DNA from: Dipteris shenzhenensis
Taxonomy: Eukaryota; Polypodiophyta; Polypodiopsida; Gleicheniales
DNA length: 64,000 nucleotides
NCBI GenBank assembly: GCA_047967505.1
Contig: CM106539.1
Strand: one strand, 5' to 3'
Shown: one piece after another, positions 33,690 through 43,637 of the stretch
How positions within the stretch are numbered: the first letter of the stretch is position 1
Layout: every line of letters starts with the position of its first letter
Made by a program: the position numbers and the translations under genes
The notes under the pieces: model-generated
Seen by the model: only the letters and a program-made list of their open reading frames with translations
Databases searched by the model: none
What the model was told of the DNA's origin: nothing

Positions 33690-34880
33690 AGTTAGTGCAG
33701 CTTAGCGAGAAGAAATCATGGCCCAAGTATAGGACTTGTTGTCCAAAGGTCTGATTTGGCTCAGTTCCTCTCCATTTTGTTCCCCTATACTTCTTGTACA
33801 GAAAAAAGATGGTTCATCTTGTATGTGCATTGGTCATATCACACACTAAACAAGATGACCAACAAGAATAGATTCCCAATTTTGTGCATCGATGATGTGC
33901 TGGACCAACTTAATGGAGCCTCAATTTTCAGCAGGATAGACTTGAGTGGTTATCACCAAGTCAAGATACAGCCACAGGATGTGCACAAGACATCGTTTCA
34001 CACTACATTTGAGTTGTATGAGTATTTGGTGATGCTTTTTGGATTAATGAATTCCCCAACTGCATTCAACAGGATGATGGATCATATCTTTCGCCCTTAT
34101 AGATAGTTCATAGGTACCGTCTTTGATGGCATCATTGTCTCCTCTAAGTGCGAAGAAGAGTACAAGGACTCAAGAGCATCTTGCTACTATTTTCCAAGAG
34201 CTGCGAAATCACCAGCTCTATGCAAATAGCAAGAAAAGTGAATTCTTTTTGGAAGAGATCCACTATTTGGGGCATATAATATCAAGACATGGGATACGGA
34301 TGGATCTAACAAAGATCCAAGCCATCCAAGAATGGCCAAAGATGCATGAAGTCCGTAGTTTCCTAGGCATGTGTTCATACTACAGAAGAATCATTAGGCA
34401 TTTTACAGATATAACAGCTCTACTTCACGATTTAACTAAGAAAAATGCAACCGATACTCCATAGAAGAAAGCATTCGCTACACTCAAATGACCACAGAGC
34501 CAATTCTGATAGTTCTTGATTTGTATCAGCCTTTTGATGTGGATTGTGATGCCTGTGGAGAGTGTTGGGGCTGTATTGCACCAGAATGGTCATGTAGTGG
34601 CCTATGAAAGCCGGAGACTTTGGGATGCTGAAAGATGTTTGGGAATCTACAAGAAAGAGTTGTTGGCTGTGATTCATGCCCTCCATAGATGAAAGCATTA
34701 TCTTTCGGGTGCAAACTTTACAATAAAGACTAATCATCAAAGTCTGAGGTATTTCTTGACTCAGACTAAGATCTCCGAGAAGCACATGAAATGGGAAAAA
34801 AAGCTATCAATGTATCATTTTCAGATTGTCCATACCCCAGGAGCTCAAAATAGAGTGGCAGATGCTTTGTCTCGGAGACC
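33690..34880 (+). pseudogene. Gypsy RT and RNase H, inactive
   Basis: RT blocks: RIDLSGYHQVKIQPQDVHKT, FHTTFELYEYLVMLFGL.NSP.AFNRMMDHIF (33,950-34,100), HYLGHIISRHGI and RSFLGMCSYYRR (34,260-34,390). The catalytic YxDD position reads VFDGI (about 34,121), so the second Asp is lost. RNase H blocks follow: AYESRRLWDAER, YKKELLAVIHAL, FTIKTNHQSL and RVADALSRRP (34,600-34,880), with a degraded first Asp region. Confidence 0.85.
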
Positions 34881-35049
34881 CTAGGTCAATAATGTAACTA
34901 TTGGCTATCATAGAGATTTGGAAGACATGAGAGAGCAATATGCCAATGATGCAAATCTTGGTGAGATTTTATAGCAAGTGCAAGAGGGGCAGTCCACCAG
35001 TCACTATTCCCTGAAAGATGCCTGCTTATGCATTACTTGAGAGACGAGG

Positions 35050-35727
35050 CCAAAGATTCTGGAGGAATGCCATGCACCTCCATATGCTGGGCATAGAGGG
35101 ATTGCAACTACCACTCAGGCATTAGAGAGGTATTTCTATTGGCGAGTGATGCGAAAAGATGTACATCCGTTTGTTACAGAATGACTCACTTGTCAGAAGG
35201 TCAAACATGATAGGCAAAAGGCACCTGGCCTACTTATGCCCCTTCCCGTGCCCTAGGCACCATGGGAAAGTATCACAATGGACTTCATTTTTTATTTGCC
35301 AAGATCCAAAACAGGAAATAATAGGATTTGGAATATCATTGAAGATTCGGCAAGCAAGCTCATTTCATTCCAGTACGCCAAAACTATAAAGACAGATCAT
35401 ATGGGTAAGATTTTCATGGCAGAGATCTTTAAGCACCACGGTATGCCTAAGTCCATTGTCAATGACTGAGATCCCAGAATGACTATTCTATTCTAGAGAG
35501 CCCTTTTTGATAATGTGGGGACGAATCTGAATTTTTCTTCTTTCCATCCCCAGACAGATGGTCAAAGCAAAGTAGCAAATTCCACAGTGTTGGATTTATT
35601 GAAATGCTATGTGGCTGACCAAAATTCCGACTGGGAAAAGTACCTTCCACTGGTGGAGTTCACATATAACACTACAATTCACAGCTCCATAGGGAAAGCC
35701 CCTTTGAGGTCATCCATGGGAAGGTGA
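35050..35727 (+). pseudogene. Gypsy integrase, inactive
   Basis: The HHCC finger is seen as AGHRGIATTTQALERYFYW with FVTE-stop-LTCQKVK, so the first Cys of the pair is a stop codon. The catalytic core gives ESITMDFIFYLPRSK (first Asp), a region with stops near the second Asp, and SSFHPQTDGQSKVANSTVLD, where the usual E reads A (compare QTDGQSE..N). Its catalytic set is therefore broken. Confidence 0.82.
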
Positions 35728-36109
35728 TTCTACCACCTATCCTGACAACCAAAGATGAGATTTTTGCAGCTGATCAGTTTGTCATAGACCTCTAGTCAGC
35801 TTTCAGCCAAGTCCGAATAGCAATAGAAAGGTCTCAAGAAAAACATAAGAAGATCCTGCAAACAAGCACAAGAGACGGTTAGATCTCAAGCAAGGGGATT
35901 GGGTGCTTTTGAAGTTCGAAAAAGCTAGGCTCCGCAAGCTTAAGGGCAAGGAAAAAGTATATGCAAAGTTATCCCCCCAGGTATTATGGCCCTTTCAGGG
36001 TTACAGATGAGATTAATGAAGTTGCATACGAATTGGCACTACCAGAGCATTGGAGGATTCACAATGCCTTTGATGTGAGTGTCCTCAGGGACTGGAGCCT
36101 ACAGAGCCA

Positions 36110-36345
36110 GTAACAAAGGATCCACTGAAAGTGGATGAGCTAGGGGAGGTCCTTCAACTACAATAAATTGTGTATAATATTATACACAAAGACCCCCAAG
36201 GTAAAGAATTTTACAGGTACCTTCTAAAATTCAAGAGCTATTTGGCATTGGATGCCAAGTGGATGGCTGAAGACATGTTGTCTGATCATCCACAGCTTTG
36301 GGATATTTACAAGGAAGCTTTTCAATTGAGGTTAACTGAATAGAA
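36110..36345 (+). pseudogene. Chromodomain-like C terminus of gypsy integrase
   Basis: FYRYLLKFKSYLALDAKWMA followed by EDMLSDHPQLWDIYKEAF matches the pattern of retrotransposon chromodomains (YLVKWKG-like strand, then a TWE-like helix start, here KWMAED). In chromoviruses this domain directs integration to marked chromatin. One stop lies upstream (about 36,163). Confidence 0.6.
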
Positions 36346-36625
36346 GCCAAGGGGATGTCACCAAGTTGTAAATACTCCAAGTCAAAGTTTCAGCTGACTA
36401 TTATTTAATCATAACTAAAGAGTCTCTCATTTATTTAATTATGTTCAAAAAGTTATCTTTTATTGGTCAAAGTATTTACTTCGGTCAAAGATACATAACT
36501 CCGGTTGAGTAAGCCTAACCCCGATTAGGAAGACTTGGCTTAGGCCAAGATGGTTAACTAGAGTTAACCAAAGAACCACTATGTTGACTTCGATCTGAGA
36601 GTGTTGACTTCGATCAATGAGACTT

Positions 36626-37010
36626 GGCTTCGGTTAGCCAAGATGTACCAACTTCAGTTGAAGCGTCTTGGCCATAATTAAGGCGCTTCAACTGTCAACC
36701 AAGCCCCTTAATTATGATCAAGAGGATTGACCTCGGTTGATCATAGAAATTATTCTATGTTATGTGCACATGTTTTGCTTGGTGGGGATGCCCACAGAGA
36801 CTAGGATTAGTCTAGAATTGGCTTTGGTTAGCCAAGGTGTACCAACTTCGACTGGAGAGCCTTGGCCATAATTAAGGTGCTTCGACTGTCGACCAAGCCC
36901 CTTAATTATGATAAACAAGATTGACCTTGATCGATTAGAGAAATCATTCTATGTTATGTGCACATGTTTTGCTTGGTGGGGACACCCACATGGACTAGGA
37001 TTAGTGTAAC
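36626..37010. repeat. 194-bp tandem duplication
   Basis: Units start GGCTT(C/T)GGTTAGCCAAG at 36,626 and 36,820. Both run through CTTGGCCATAATTAAGG, TATGTTATGTGCACATG and GACTAGGATTAGT with few differences. Confidence 0.92.
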
Positions 37011-37361
37011 GATTAATGGGTGCCATGGCTAAGTGCACTTTAATTAATTGTTACAGGTACCAAGAGGGGTTGACCACCCAAGCCATATGGAGCCTAACAA
37101 GTGACCAAGAGTTGTTCGTGTGACCCAATGCTACAAAGACCCCAGAATTTGCCCTATGAGACATGTAATTAAAGTTAATCTAGGATTTGGACAAGTGGCA
37201 TGTTGCCAAGAAAGAATGAGCTTGTGAGCTCTTTCGTAAAATGGATTCACATAGGAATGGATGTAAGCAAACAGCCTGTGTGCTGAATTGTACTCTTGTA
37301 CTTAATGCATAAAGACCTTTAGGGGGGTCCAATCCGACAAGTTGTCCTGGGCCCTAATGTT

Positions 37362-37366
<5 letters not shown>

Positions 37367-37409
<43 letters not shown>
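37367..37409. repeat. (GA)n microsatellite
   Basis: About 21 uninterrupted GA repeats inside the LTR-like region. Confidence 0.97.
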
Positions 37410-37413
<4 letters not shown>

Positions 37414-37644
37414 AAAAGAATCTACCTACGCTGATTTCCGAGGAGATTGTGAGAAAAAGAGGATTCAAATTTCAATGATTTCATCAAGAAGCTTAAATCC
37501 ACCCCTAGTCTTAATTGATTTATTGCGGTTTATTGTCTTAATTATGTAGATACCTTATAATGACTCGGAGTTGCTTCATGCACTCCTTGGGAGCTGCTTT
37601 GTGCCCTCCCTGAATGGATGTATTAGCTGGGTTTTTCTGTTGTC

Positions 37645-40125
37645 CTACAGACCTATTGGTCTCCCCTGGGCATTGATAGACTTTTGTTCTTTCTTTCTCT
37701 CTCTCATGCTTATTCTTTCACTCATTTCCTTAACCTTCTTCTCTTCCTCTTGCATGTGAGCGTCTGCATAGATGTTAGACATCAGCACATAAGCTGCAGC
37801 ATCGTTTTCATCTAATTGCACTGCATGTTCAAAGGCCAGTCTTCCAAACTCCACATTTCCCCACTTGTGACAAGCACCCAATACCGTACGCCATACCACA
37901 AGATTAGGATGGAAAGGCATTTTCTTCACCATTGCTACTGCCTCATCTAACTGGCCTGTACGACCAAGGAGATCAATCATACCAATGTGGTGGTCCATAG
38001 TTGGAGTGATGCCATAGTCCTTGCTCATGGCTTCAAAGTACTTGTAGCCCTTGTCCACTAGACCCAAGTGACTGCATACAGTAAGAATAATAGAGAACGT
38101 GACCCTGTCTGGCTTTATCCCTTCTCCTCTCATGGTCTCAAGCATATGGAAAACAATACCACTTTCTCCTAGCTGGGCGTATCCTGCTATTATTGCATTC
38201 CACGACACTACGTCTTGAACTGGGAGCTTGTCGAATGCTTCCCACGCTTTTTCCAGTGAGCTACATTTGGCATACATATCTACCAAGGTGCTGCCAACAA
38301 AAAGATCTCTTTCTAGCCCCTTTCTGGCAATCTCGGCATGTATTTCTTGGCCCTTGTCTATGGCTCCTATGCTACCACAAGCTTTCAAGCTGCAAACCAA
38401 TGTGACCACATTTGGTGAGAGACCTTCTAGTTTCATCTGTTCTAAACAATTCAGTGCTTCCTCACCAAGCCCGTGCTCAGCATATCCTCCAATCACTGCA
38501 TTCCACGAGACCTCATTTCGAACTGGCAGCTTGTCAAACTCTCTCCATGCTTCTGCAAGCGAGCCACATTTGGCATACATATCGACCAAGGCACTGCCAA
38601 CAAAAAGATCTCCTTCCAGCCCCTTTCTGGCGATCTCAGCGTGTATTTCCCGGCCCTTGTCTATAGTTCCTATGCTGCCACAAGCTTTCAAGCTGCAAAC
38701 AAATGTGGCAGCATTTGGAGAGAGGCCATCCAGTTGCATCTGTTTGAGGCAGTTCAGTGCTTCCTCACCAAGCCCATGCTCAGCATATCCTGCAATTATC
38801 GTATTCCATGAGACCTCGTTTCGGACTGGTAGCTTTTCAAAAGCTTCCAGTGCTTTTGAAAGTGAGCCACATTTGGCATACATATCCACCAAGCTGTTGC
38901 CAACAAAAAGATCTCTTTCCAACCCCTTTTTAGTAACATTAGCATGTATTTCTCTTCCCTTTTTAATGGCTCCTATGCTGCCACAAGCTTTCAAGCTGCA
39001 AATGAATGTGACAGCATTTGGAGAGACAGCCTCCAGTTGCATCTGTTTCAAACAGTTCAGCGCTTCCTCACCAAGCCCCTGCTCGGCATATCCTGCGATT
39101 AGTGCATTCCATGAGACTACATCTCGAACTGGAAGCTTCTCAAATGCTTCCCGTGCTTCTGTGATTGAGCCACATTTGGCATACATATCCACAAGGGTGC
39201 TGCCAACAAAAAGATCTCTTTCCAACCCTTTTCTAGCAATCTCAGCATGCATTTCTTGGCCCTTGTCAATGGCTCCTATGCTGCCACAAGCTTTCAAGCT
39301 GCAAACAAATGTGACAGTGTCTGGAGAGAGACCCTCAAATTGCATTCGTTGGAAACAGTTCAGCGCCTCTTTACCAAGCCCCTGCTCAGCTAATCCTGCA
39401 ATGAGGGAATTCCATGACACCACATCTCGAACTAGCAGCTTGTCAAACGCTACTAGTGCTTTTTCAAGCGAGCCACATTTGGCATACATATCTACCAAGG
39501 TGCTGCCAACAAAAAGATCTCTTTCCAACCCCTTACTGGCAATCTCTGCGTGTATTTCTCGGCCTCTTTCTGCATCTTTCAGCCTAGCACAAGCCTTCAA
39601 CAGCGCCACAAAGGTGTACTTCCTGGGATGTACACAAGCTTCTTGCATTTTGTGGTATAGGTTAAGTGCATGCCGTGATTCCCCACATTCAATATAACCT
39701 ATGATTAGAGAAGTCCAAGAATGTACATTCCGATCAACCAGCTTGTTAAAGACCTGCTGGGCATCACAGGTGCTTCCAACTTGGACCAACATTGGGACGA
39801 GATAGTTCCCAAAAGTTCTATGATCTTCCAGCCCCCTTTCGCACATGTAAGCATACAAGCGCTTCGTGTAACCTAGAGTTTTCTTTGTTCTGCACTTATG
39901 CAAGATGCATGCAAGGTTCTGATCTGTAGGTAGCTGGGGCATCCGTTCCATTAGTGTGAGACCCTCCTCTAAGCTGAGCATTTCCCATCCACTGTTCCCT
40001 TGCCGTTCTTGTGCTTTAGATGTATTCACCTCTACCCCAACCCTGAAGCCAGCGTTGCCACAATCCTCCTTGAAGCTATGGTGTGGAGCCTGACCAGTGG
40101 ATGTTATGGCCTTTTTCTCCAGCAT
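37645..40125 (-). CDS. PLS-class pentatricopeptide repeat protein (E-type, no DYW)
   Basis: An intact, intronless 826-aa frame. The first in-frame ATG is at 40,125, with an upstream in-frame stop at 40,198-40,200. PPR proteins bind organelle RNA one base per motif and act in editing, splicing or stability; the target is unknown. Residues 134-638 are five P-L-S triplets of 101 aa (35+35+31): P like VVSWNALIAGYAEQGLGEEA, L like TFVCSLKACGSIGAIDKGQE, S like LFVGSTLVDMYAKCGS. Triplets 2-5 are especially alike. A P2-L2-S2-like block (639-740) and an E1-like tail (WRTVLGACHKWGNVEFGRLA, then YVLMSNIYAD) follow. There is no DYW deaminase. The C terminus is charged (RMRERKKEQKS-like) and ends at 37,645. 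No clear transit peptide was recognised. Retroelements flank it on both sides, yet no lesion is seen, which argues for selection or recent origin. Confidence 0.93.
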   Translation of the reverse strand: MLEKKAITSTGQAPHHSFKEDCGNAGFRVGVEVNTSKAQERQGNSGWEMLSLEEGLTLMERMPQLPTDQNLACILHKCRTKKTLGYTKRLYAYMCERGLEDHRTFGNYLVPMLVQVGSTCDAQQVFNKLVDRNVHSWTSLIIGYIECGESRHALNLYHKMQEACVHPRKYTFVALLKACARLKDAERGREIHAEIASKGLERDLFVGSTLVDMYAKCGSLEKALVAFDKLLVRDVVSWNSLIAGLAEQGLGKEALNCFQRMQFEGLSPDTVTFVCSLKACGSIGAIDKGQEMHAEIARKGLERDLFVGSTLVDMYAKCGSITEAREAFEKLPVRDVVSWNALIAGYAEQGLGEEALNCLKQMQLEAVSPNAVTFICSLKACGSIGAIKKGREIHANVTKKGLERDLFVGNSLVDMYAKCGSLSKALEAFEKLPVRNEVSWNTIIAGYAEHGLGEEALNCLKQMQLDGLSPNAATFVCSLKACGSIGTIDKGREIHAEIARKGLEGDLFVGSALVDMYAKCGSLAEAWREFDKLPVRNEVSWNAVIGGYAEHGLGEEALNCLEQMKLEGLSPNVVTLVCSLKACGSIGAIDKGQEIHAEIARKGLERDLFVGSTLVDMYAKCSSLEKAWEAFDKLPVQDVVSWNAIIAGYAQLGESGIVFHMLETMRGEGIKPDRVTFSIILTVCSHLGLVDKGYKYFEAMSKDYGITPTMDHHIGMIDLLGRTGQLDEAVAMVKKMPFHPNLVVWRTVLGACHKWGNVEFGRLAFEHAVQLDENDAAAYVLMSNIYADAHMQEEEKKVKEMSERISMRERKKEQKSINAQGRPIGL
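38212..39423 (-). repeat. 303-bp tandem coding repeat inside the PPR gene
   Basis: Four successive triplet units (codons 235-638) remain highly similar in DNA: CCACATTTGGCATACATATC and CAACAAAAAGATCTC recur about every 303 bp near 38,270, 38,570, 38,870, 39,175 and 39,475. This suggests recent internal duplication or gene conversion. Confidence 0.9.
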
Positions 40126-40376
40126 GTCTGTAACCAAGCCCGGATTATACCATCCGTCTATCCGTAGCGACTCCTCGGTAATCTTATGCTTGAAATCTTA
40201 AGATTCAGCCGTCAGACTAGCCGATGTACAACTTTATGTGCGCAACTGATACTGGTAAGACACACACTTGTCTCTCTCGGTTGTGCTACTACTGGGAGGG
40301 ATCCGTGAAATACTCCTACAATAAAAGAGCCAGTGGGTGTCACCACATAGAACAGATCTCCTTATCCCGTTTTATG

Positions 40377-40383
40377 TTTTATA
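40377..40383 (-). promoter_or_regulatory. Candidate TATA box of the PPR gene
   Basis: The minus strand reads ACTTATAAAAC about 250 bp upstream of the ATG. Other TATA-like words nearby (around 40,430-40,460) make the choice uncertain. Confidence 0.25.
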
Positions 40384-40704
40384 AGTAAACTCAATTTCGA
40401 TCGTTTAGAGTACCTAAACGCAAGGCGCAGATATATAACTTCCTCTTCCTCGTGTATATAATATGTTCATCATTATCATCTCCAACCGGGGGAGCTTTGC
40501 TATTTTGGACTCATTCCTTTTGGGGGGGTCTTTTTGACAACTTCGTGTGGACACGCTTTAACATTTATGGGCTTCAAACACTCTTGCATGCGAGTGAGCA
40601 CTCAAGGCCATGAGAAGTAGGACACACCACTTGCTACAAATCTACAATACTCCATAAGGTTTTTTGGGCTTCATCGTCAAGTTTTGCAAGGCAGCTTGCA
40701 AGGC

Positions 40705-40942
40705 TTTGGCCTAGTGGTTCGAGTGGTTCGAGTGTTGGGGTGCCACCCCTCAGATCATGGGTTCGAGTCTTGGTGGCTGGGGCATGGAGTCCTAGCTTCT
40801 CGTTGGGTGCATGTGTGGTGTGTTTGTGAGTGCCACAACTGTGGACCCATTGCCCACCCGTCCAAGGCAGGGTGCCCCTCGATAGGACCACGAGTGCGTG
40901 AGTGTGGTGTGGGTGTGTTCAAAAAAATAAAATAAAATAAAA
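40705..40942 (+). mobile_element. tRNA-derived SINE
   Basis: A 238-bp element. The head carries an RNA polymerase III A box TGGCCTAGTGG (40,707-40,717, exact fit to TRGYNNARNGG) and a B box GGTTCGAGTC (40,760-40,769). A 150-bp unrelated body follows, then an A-rich tail AAAAAAATAAAATAAAATAA. TSD TTGCAAGGC occurs at 40,696-40,704 and 40,943-40,951. It is transcribed by pol III and relies on LINE enzymes to move. It sits about 580 bp upstream of the PPR start, in opposite orientation. The 83-aa frame here is not a gene. Confidence 0.92.
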
Positions 40943-40951
40943 TTGCAAGGC

Positions 40952-41734
40952 CTTTTAATCGATCCCACAAGCTCACCTCATTTTTTATAAAACAATTTTG
41001 TGTTTCAATTAGTGCTTTTCAAAAACTTATGCATGGTTAGTTCTTTTCATAAAGCAATAAAGTGTTGCTTTAATTGGCATCAAATAGGACCACCTAAACT
41101 ATTCAAGTCTTCAAATTCCAAGTGATTTTAATCATTATATGAAAATTGACGTGTTTGGAGTATTGCATTTAAAGTTGCCATTCAATTGTTAAACAAAAAT
41201 TTAAGCAATATCTTGATCGCGAGCATCTGTAGAATTGGCTGTCATTGTTACTCGAAGCTGACTTGCTTGGGAAATTTTGCTTAAGGAATGGACATCCTCA
41301 TTTTATATTAAGTAGAAAAGAAAACATTCTAGAAGCAAAACCAAAATTGGTAATAGTAATGAAATTTCAAACCTTAGCCATGAAAACATGAAAACCAAAA
41401 AGGAAAATTAGAACATGAAGGAACGAAAACCATAATCAAAACCCAAAAGAAAAATGGACATGGCAAGGTAGAGGCGAAGTTCACATGCTTACATAAAATA
41501 TGCCAACAAAGTAGCTATGAAGAGCATTACAAGGGAGATTCGTAATTGCTCCAACTAAGTATAGTAGCCTCTTTGGAGATTGACTATAAAGAAGGTAATA
41601 AGCAAGAAGGTTATGCATCATCGCCATCAAATCTTCATTATTCGAAAGCGATCTTCACCTATGATCAAGTAAGCTGATTTGAAATAGTTGTTGAGAGATA
41701 TGGTACAATGTGCACATAATTAGAGGCAAAGGTA
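40952..41734. other. No gene recognised
   Basis: AT-rich spacer between the SINE and the next LTR element. Confidence 0.6.
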
Positions 41735-42027
41735 TGATCTTATAAGTTATGGTGTTGTGTGAATTAAAACAGCCACCCAAGTATGTGGACTACATGAGAA
41801 GATGATGTGGAGCAAGGGCTACCAATAGATGATATGTGGATCAGAGGATACCACAAGTATTGACATTTCCAAAGTCTCTCTCTATATAAGAAGCCTTCTG
41901 TTGGAATACATTGAGTGTTTCCTACCTTATATCTCTCTTGTGGTGTTTCTAGTCTACTTTGATCCTCCTTAAGTTCATACATTCTCATTGTGTGTACTAG
42001 GCTTAACATGATCCTACTATTTTGACA
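41735..42027 (+). repeat. 5' LTR of the gag-only element
   Basis: Contains the TATA box CTATATAAG at 41,882-41,890; ends TTTTGACA immediately before the PBS. Confidence 0.82.
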
Positions 42028-42038
42028 TGGTATGAGAG
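42028..42038 (+). promoter_or_regulatory. Primer binding site, mutated tRNA-iMet type
   Basis: TGGTATGAGAG differs from TGGTATCAGAG at one position. Confidence 0.75.
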
Positions 42039-43400
42039 TAGGTATAGCAAAGCCTAGGGTTGTTTAGTAGTTTCTATTTCATTTTAGTTGATGAGAGAGA
42101 TTTTTGTCCATAGCTTTTTGATCAGTTCATTTCTTAGCGTGATAGATTTTGGCAAAGTTTCTACTGTGTGTGAGAGATCTCTTCCATTCGAGTGTTCTGA
42201 GAGAGAAATAGGAGAGACTCTCAGCGAGAGTTTTCTTTATAGAGGAAAAGAACACCCTCAGGGATAGCCCAAGTGAATTCAATGGACTATTCAAGCAAGA
42301 CAACACAAGTAGCACTCACACAGCCACAACACACAACCAGGAGTACAAGATGGAGCATAGGGGACAACAACATGTTTAGAGCAACTACTTCGCAATTGAA
42401 AGGAAGACGCTCTTTGGCTGAAGAAGAACTTGCAAACAAAAGCAAGAAAGGCATCACAAAGGTCGAGACAATAGGAGCGGCAAAATGGCATCAAGCACAT
42501 GCAAACCATGACCTACAACTACTACAACCAAACGGTAGCAAGTCCACAATAACAATGCTAATGACACACATATACAAGAGGAACTGCACCAAAGCAAGGC
42601 AAAGATGCCAATTAGCTTCAATGCAACGAACAAGAAACACAAACGATAAGCAGCATTCAACAGTCACACAAAAGCCAAGTGAAACACACAACTCAATGCA
42701 ACTTTAACAACAAATGGCAACAACAATTAAGCAATGCCATGCACATAGCAACAAAATCAATGGAGTCTCTCCACCTCCCGCATGGTACAACATCTTTTAA
42801 AGGATTACAAAATTTAACAAGGAGTGAAATGATGCTCGGTCGAGCTTGAGCATGAGCAACCCGTGTTGGAAACTGAACAGTGCCAAGCAGTAGACTCTAA
42901 GGATCATGCCAAAGATGCATGGGATAAGTTGAACACAGTGTTTGGAGCAGAAGCAAAGAACCAAGAAATTCATCTTAAGATTGAATTCTATGGCTTGCAC
43001 ATGAGCTTCCATTAATCCATGGTACAATTTGTCAACAAGATAAACAGCATTAGGACCCAGTTAGAAGGCATAAATGCGAAAGTAGGGGGAAATGATGCAC
43101 TTGCAATCCTCCTTAAAAGCATGCTTGAAGAGTATAATGCATTGACAACAACCTTGAAGAATCTTCCAGATCCAAAATTTGAGGAATGTGTGTCATCTCT
43201 TCTTGAGAAAGAAAGAGAGTTAAAGGCATCTACATCAACGCACATCAACATTGTTCAGCAAAGCATCAAAGAAGTGTTACCATTTGTAGAAGGATGGGGC
43301 ACTATCAAAGTGATTGCATATTGAAGAACAAACCAAAGTGTCACCATTGCAAGAATTTGGGACACAAAGAAGAAGACTACAAATTGAAGCAGCAAGAGAT
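42039..43400 (+). pseudogene. Copia-type gag of the gag-only element, broken
   Basis: Copia gag (UBN2-like) pieces: KDAWDKLNTVFGAEAKNQEI with IHLKIEFYGLHM (about 42,900-43,010), then after a stop an open stretch from 43,019: VQFVNKINSIRTQLEGI, LAILLKSMLEEYNALTTTL, LPDPKFEECVSSLLEKEREL. A knuckle relic CHHCKNLGHKEEDY near 43,342-43,383 has Tyr in place of the last Cys. The upstream part (42,278-42,707), rich in Thr, Lys, Asn and Gln, may be leader. It would supply only capsid protein. Stops show that this copy no longer does. Confidence 0.72.
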
Positions 43401-43637
43401 CAACTAGGCAGAGTCATCATCAAGCAATGAGCAGAATGGCGATAAGAACAAAATGTACTAACATGCAAACCTTGCCCACCTTTAGCCCATGTTTTGTAAA
43501 GGTCACCAAAATGAGTAGACTTTGGTTTCTACTACCACACTTGACCACTTTAAGTAGCAGGTATGCACTAAGGGGAGGTGATGGAATTATAAACGCACAT
43601 CTAACCACCTTGCAGTAGCCAAATGGATCATGGTAAG

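Larger units (their letters stand above)
32170..37560 (+). mobile_element. Decayed Ty3/gypsy retrotransposon, plus strand, chromovirus-like
   Basis: Order gag, knuckle, protease region, RT, RNase H, integrase, chromodomain-like tail, polypurine tract (AAGGGGA at 36,349-36,355), then LTR-like sequence from 36,356. Integrase after RNase H defines Ty3/gypsy; the C-terminal chromodomain-like block suggests a chromovirus. No matching 5' LTR is seen upstream of gag, so the 5' end is lost. Stops are frequent. The right limit of the 3' LTR is uncertain. Confidence 0.78.
36356..37560 (+). repeat. 3' LTR-like region of the plus gypsy element
   Basis: It begins TGTCACCAAG directly after a polypurine tract. 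It contains many GACTTCG(A/G)TC-type short repeats (36,470-36,640), a 194-bp tandem duplication (36,626-37,010) and a (GA)n tract (37,367-37,409). The right limit is not fixed because the other LTR is missing. Confidence 0.5.

Noticed and set aside
38228-39697. 489-aa open frame on the plus strand
   Set aside because: It lies antisense to the PPR gene and stays open because the 303-bp coding repeat has no stop in that frame; the protein only repeats the same words every 101 residues.
40126-40137. Start of the PPR protein at 40,137
   Set aside because: That codon is TTG; the first in-frame ATG is at 40,125 and a stop lies upstream at 40,198.
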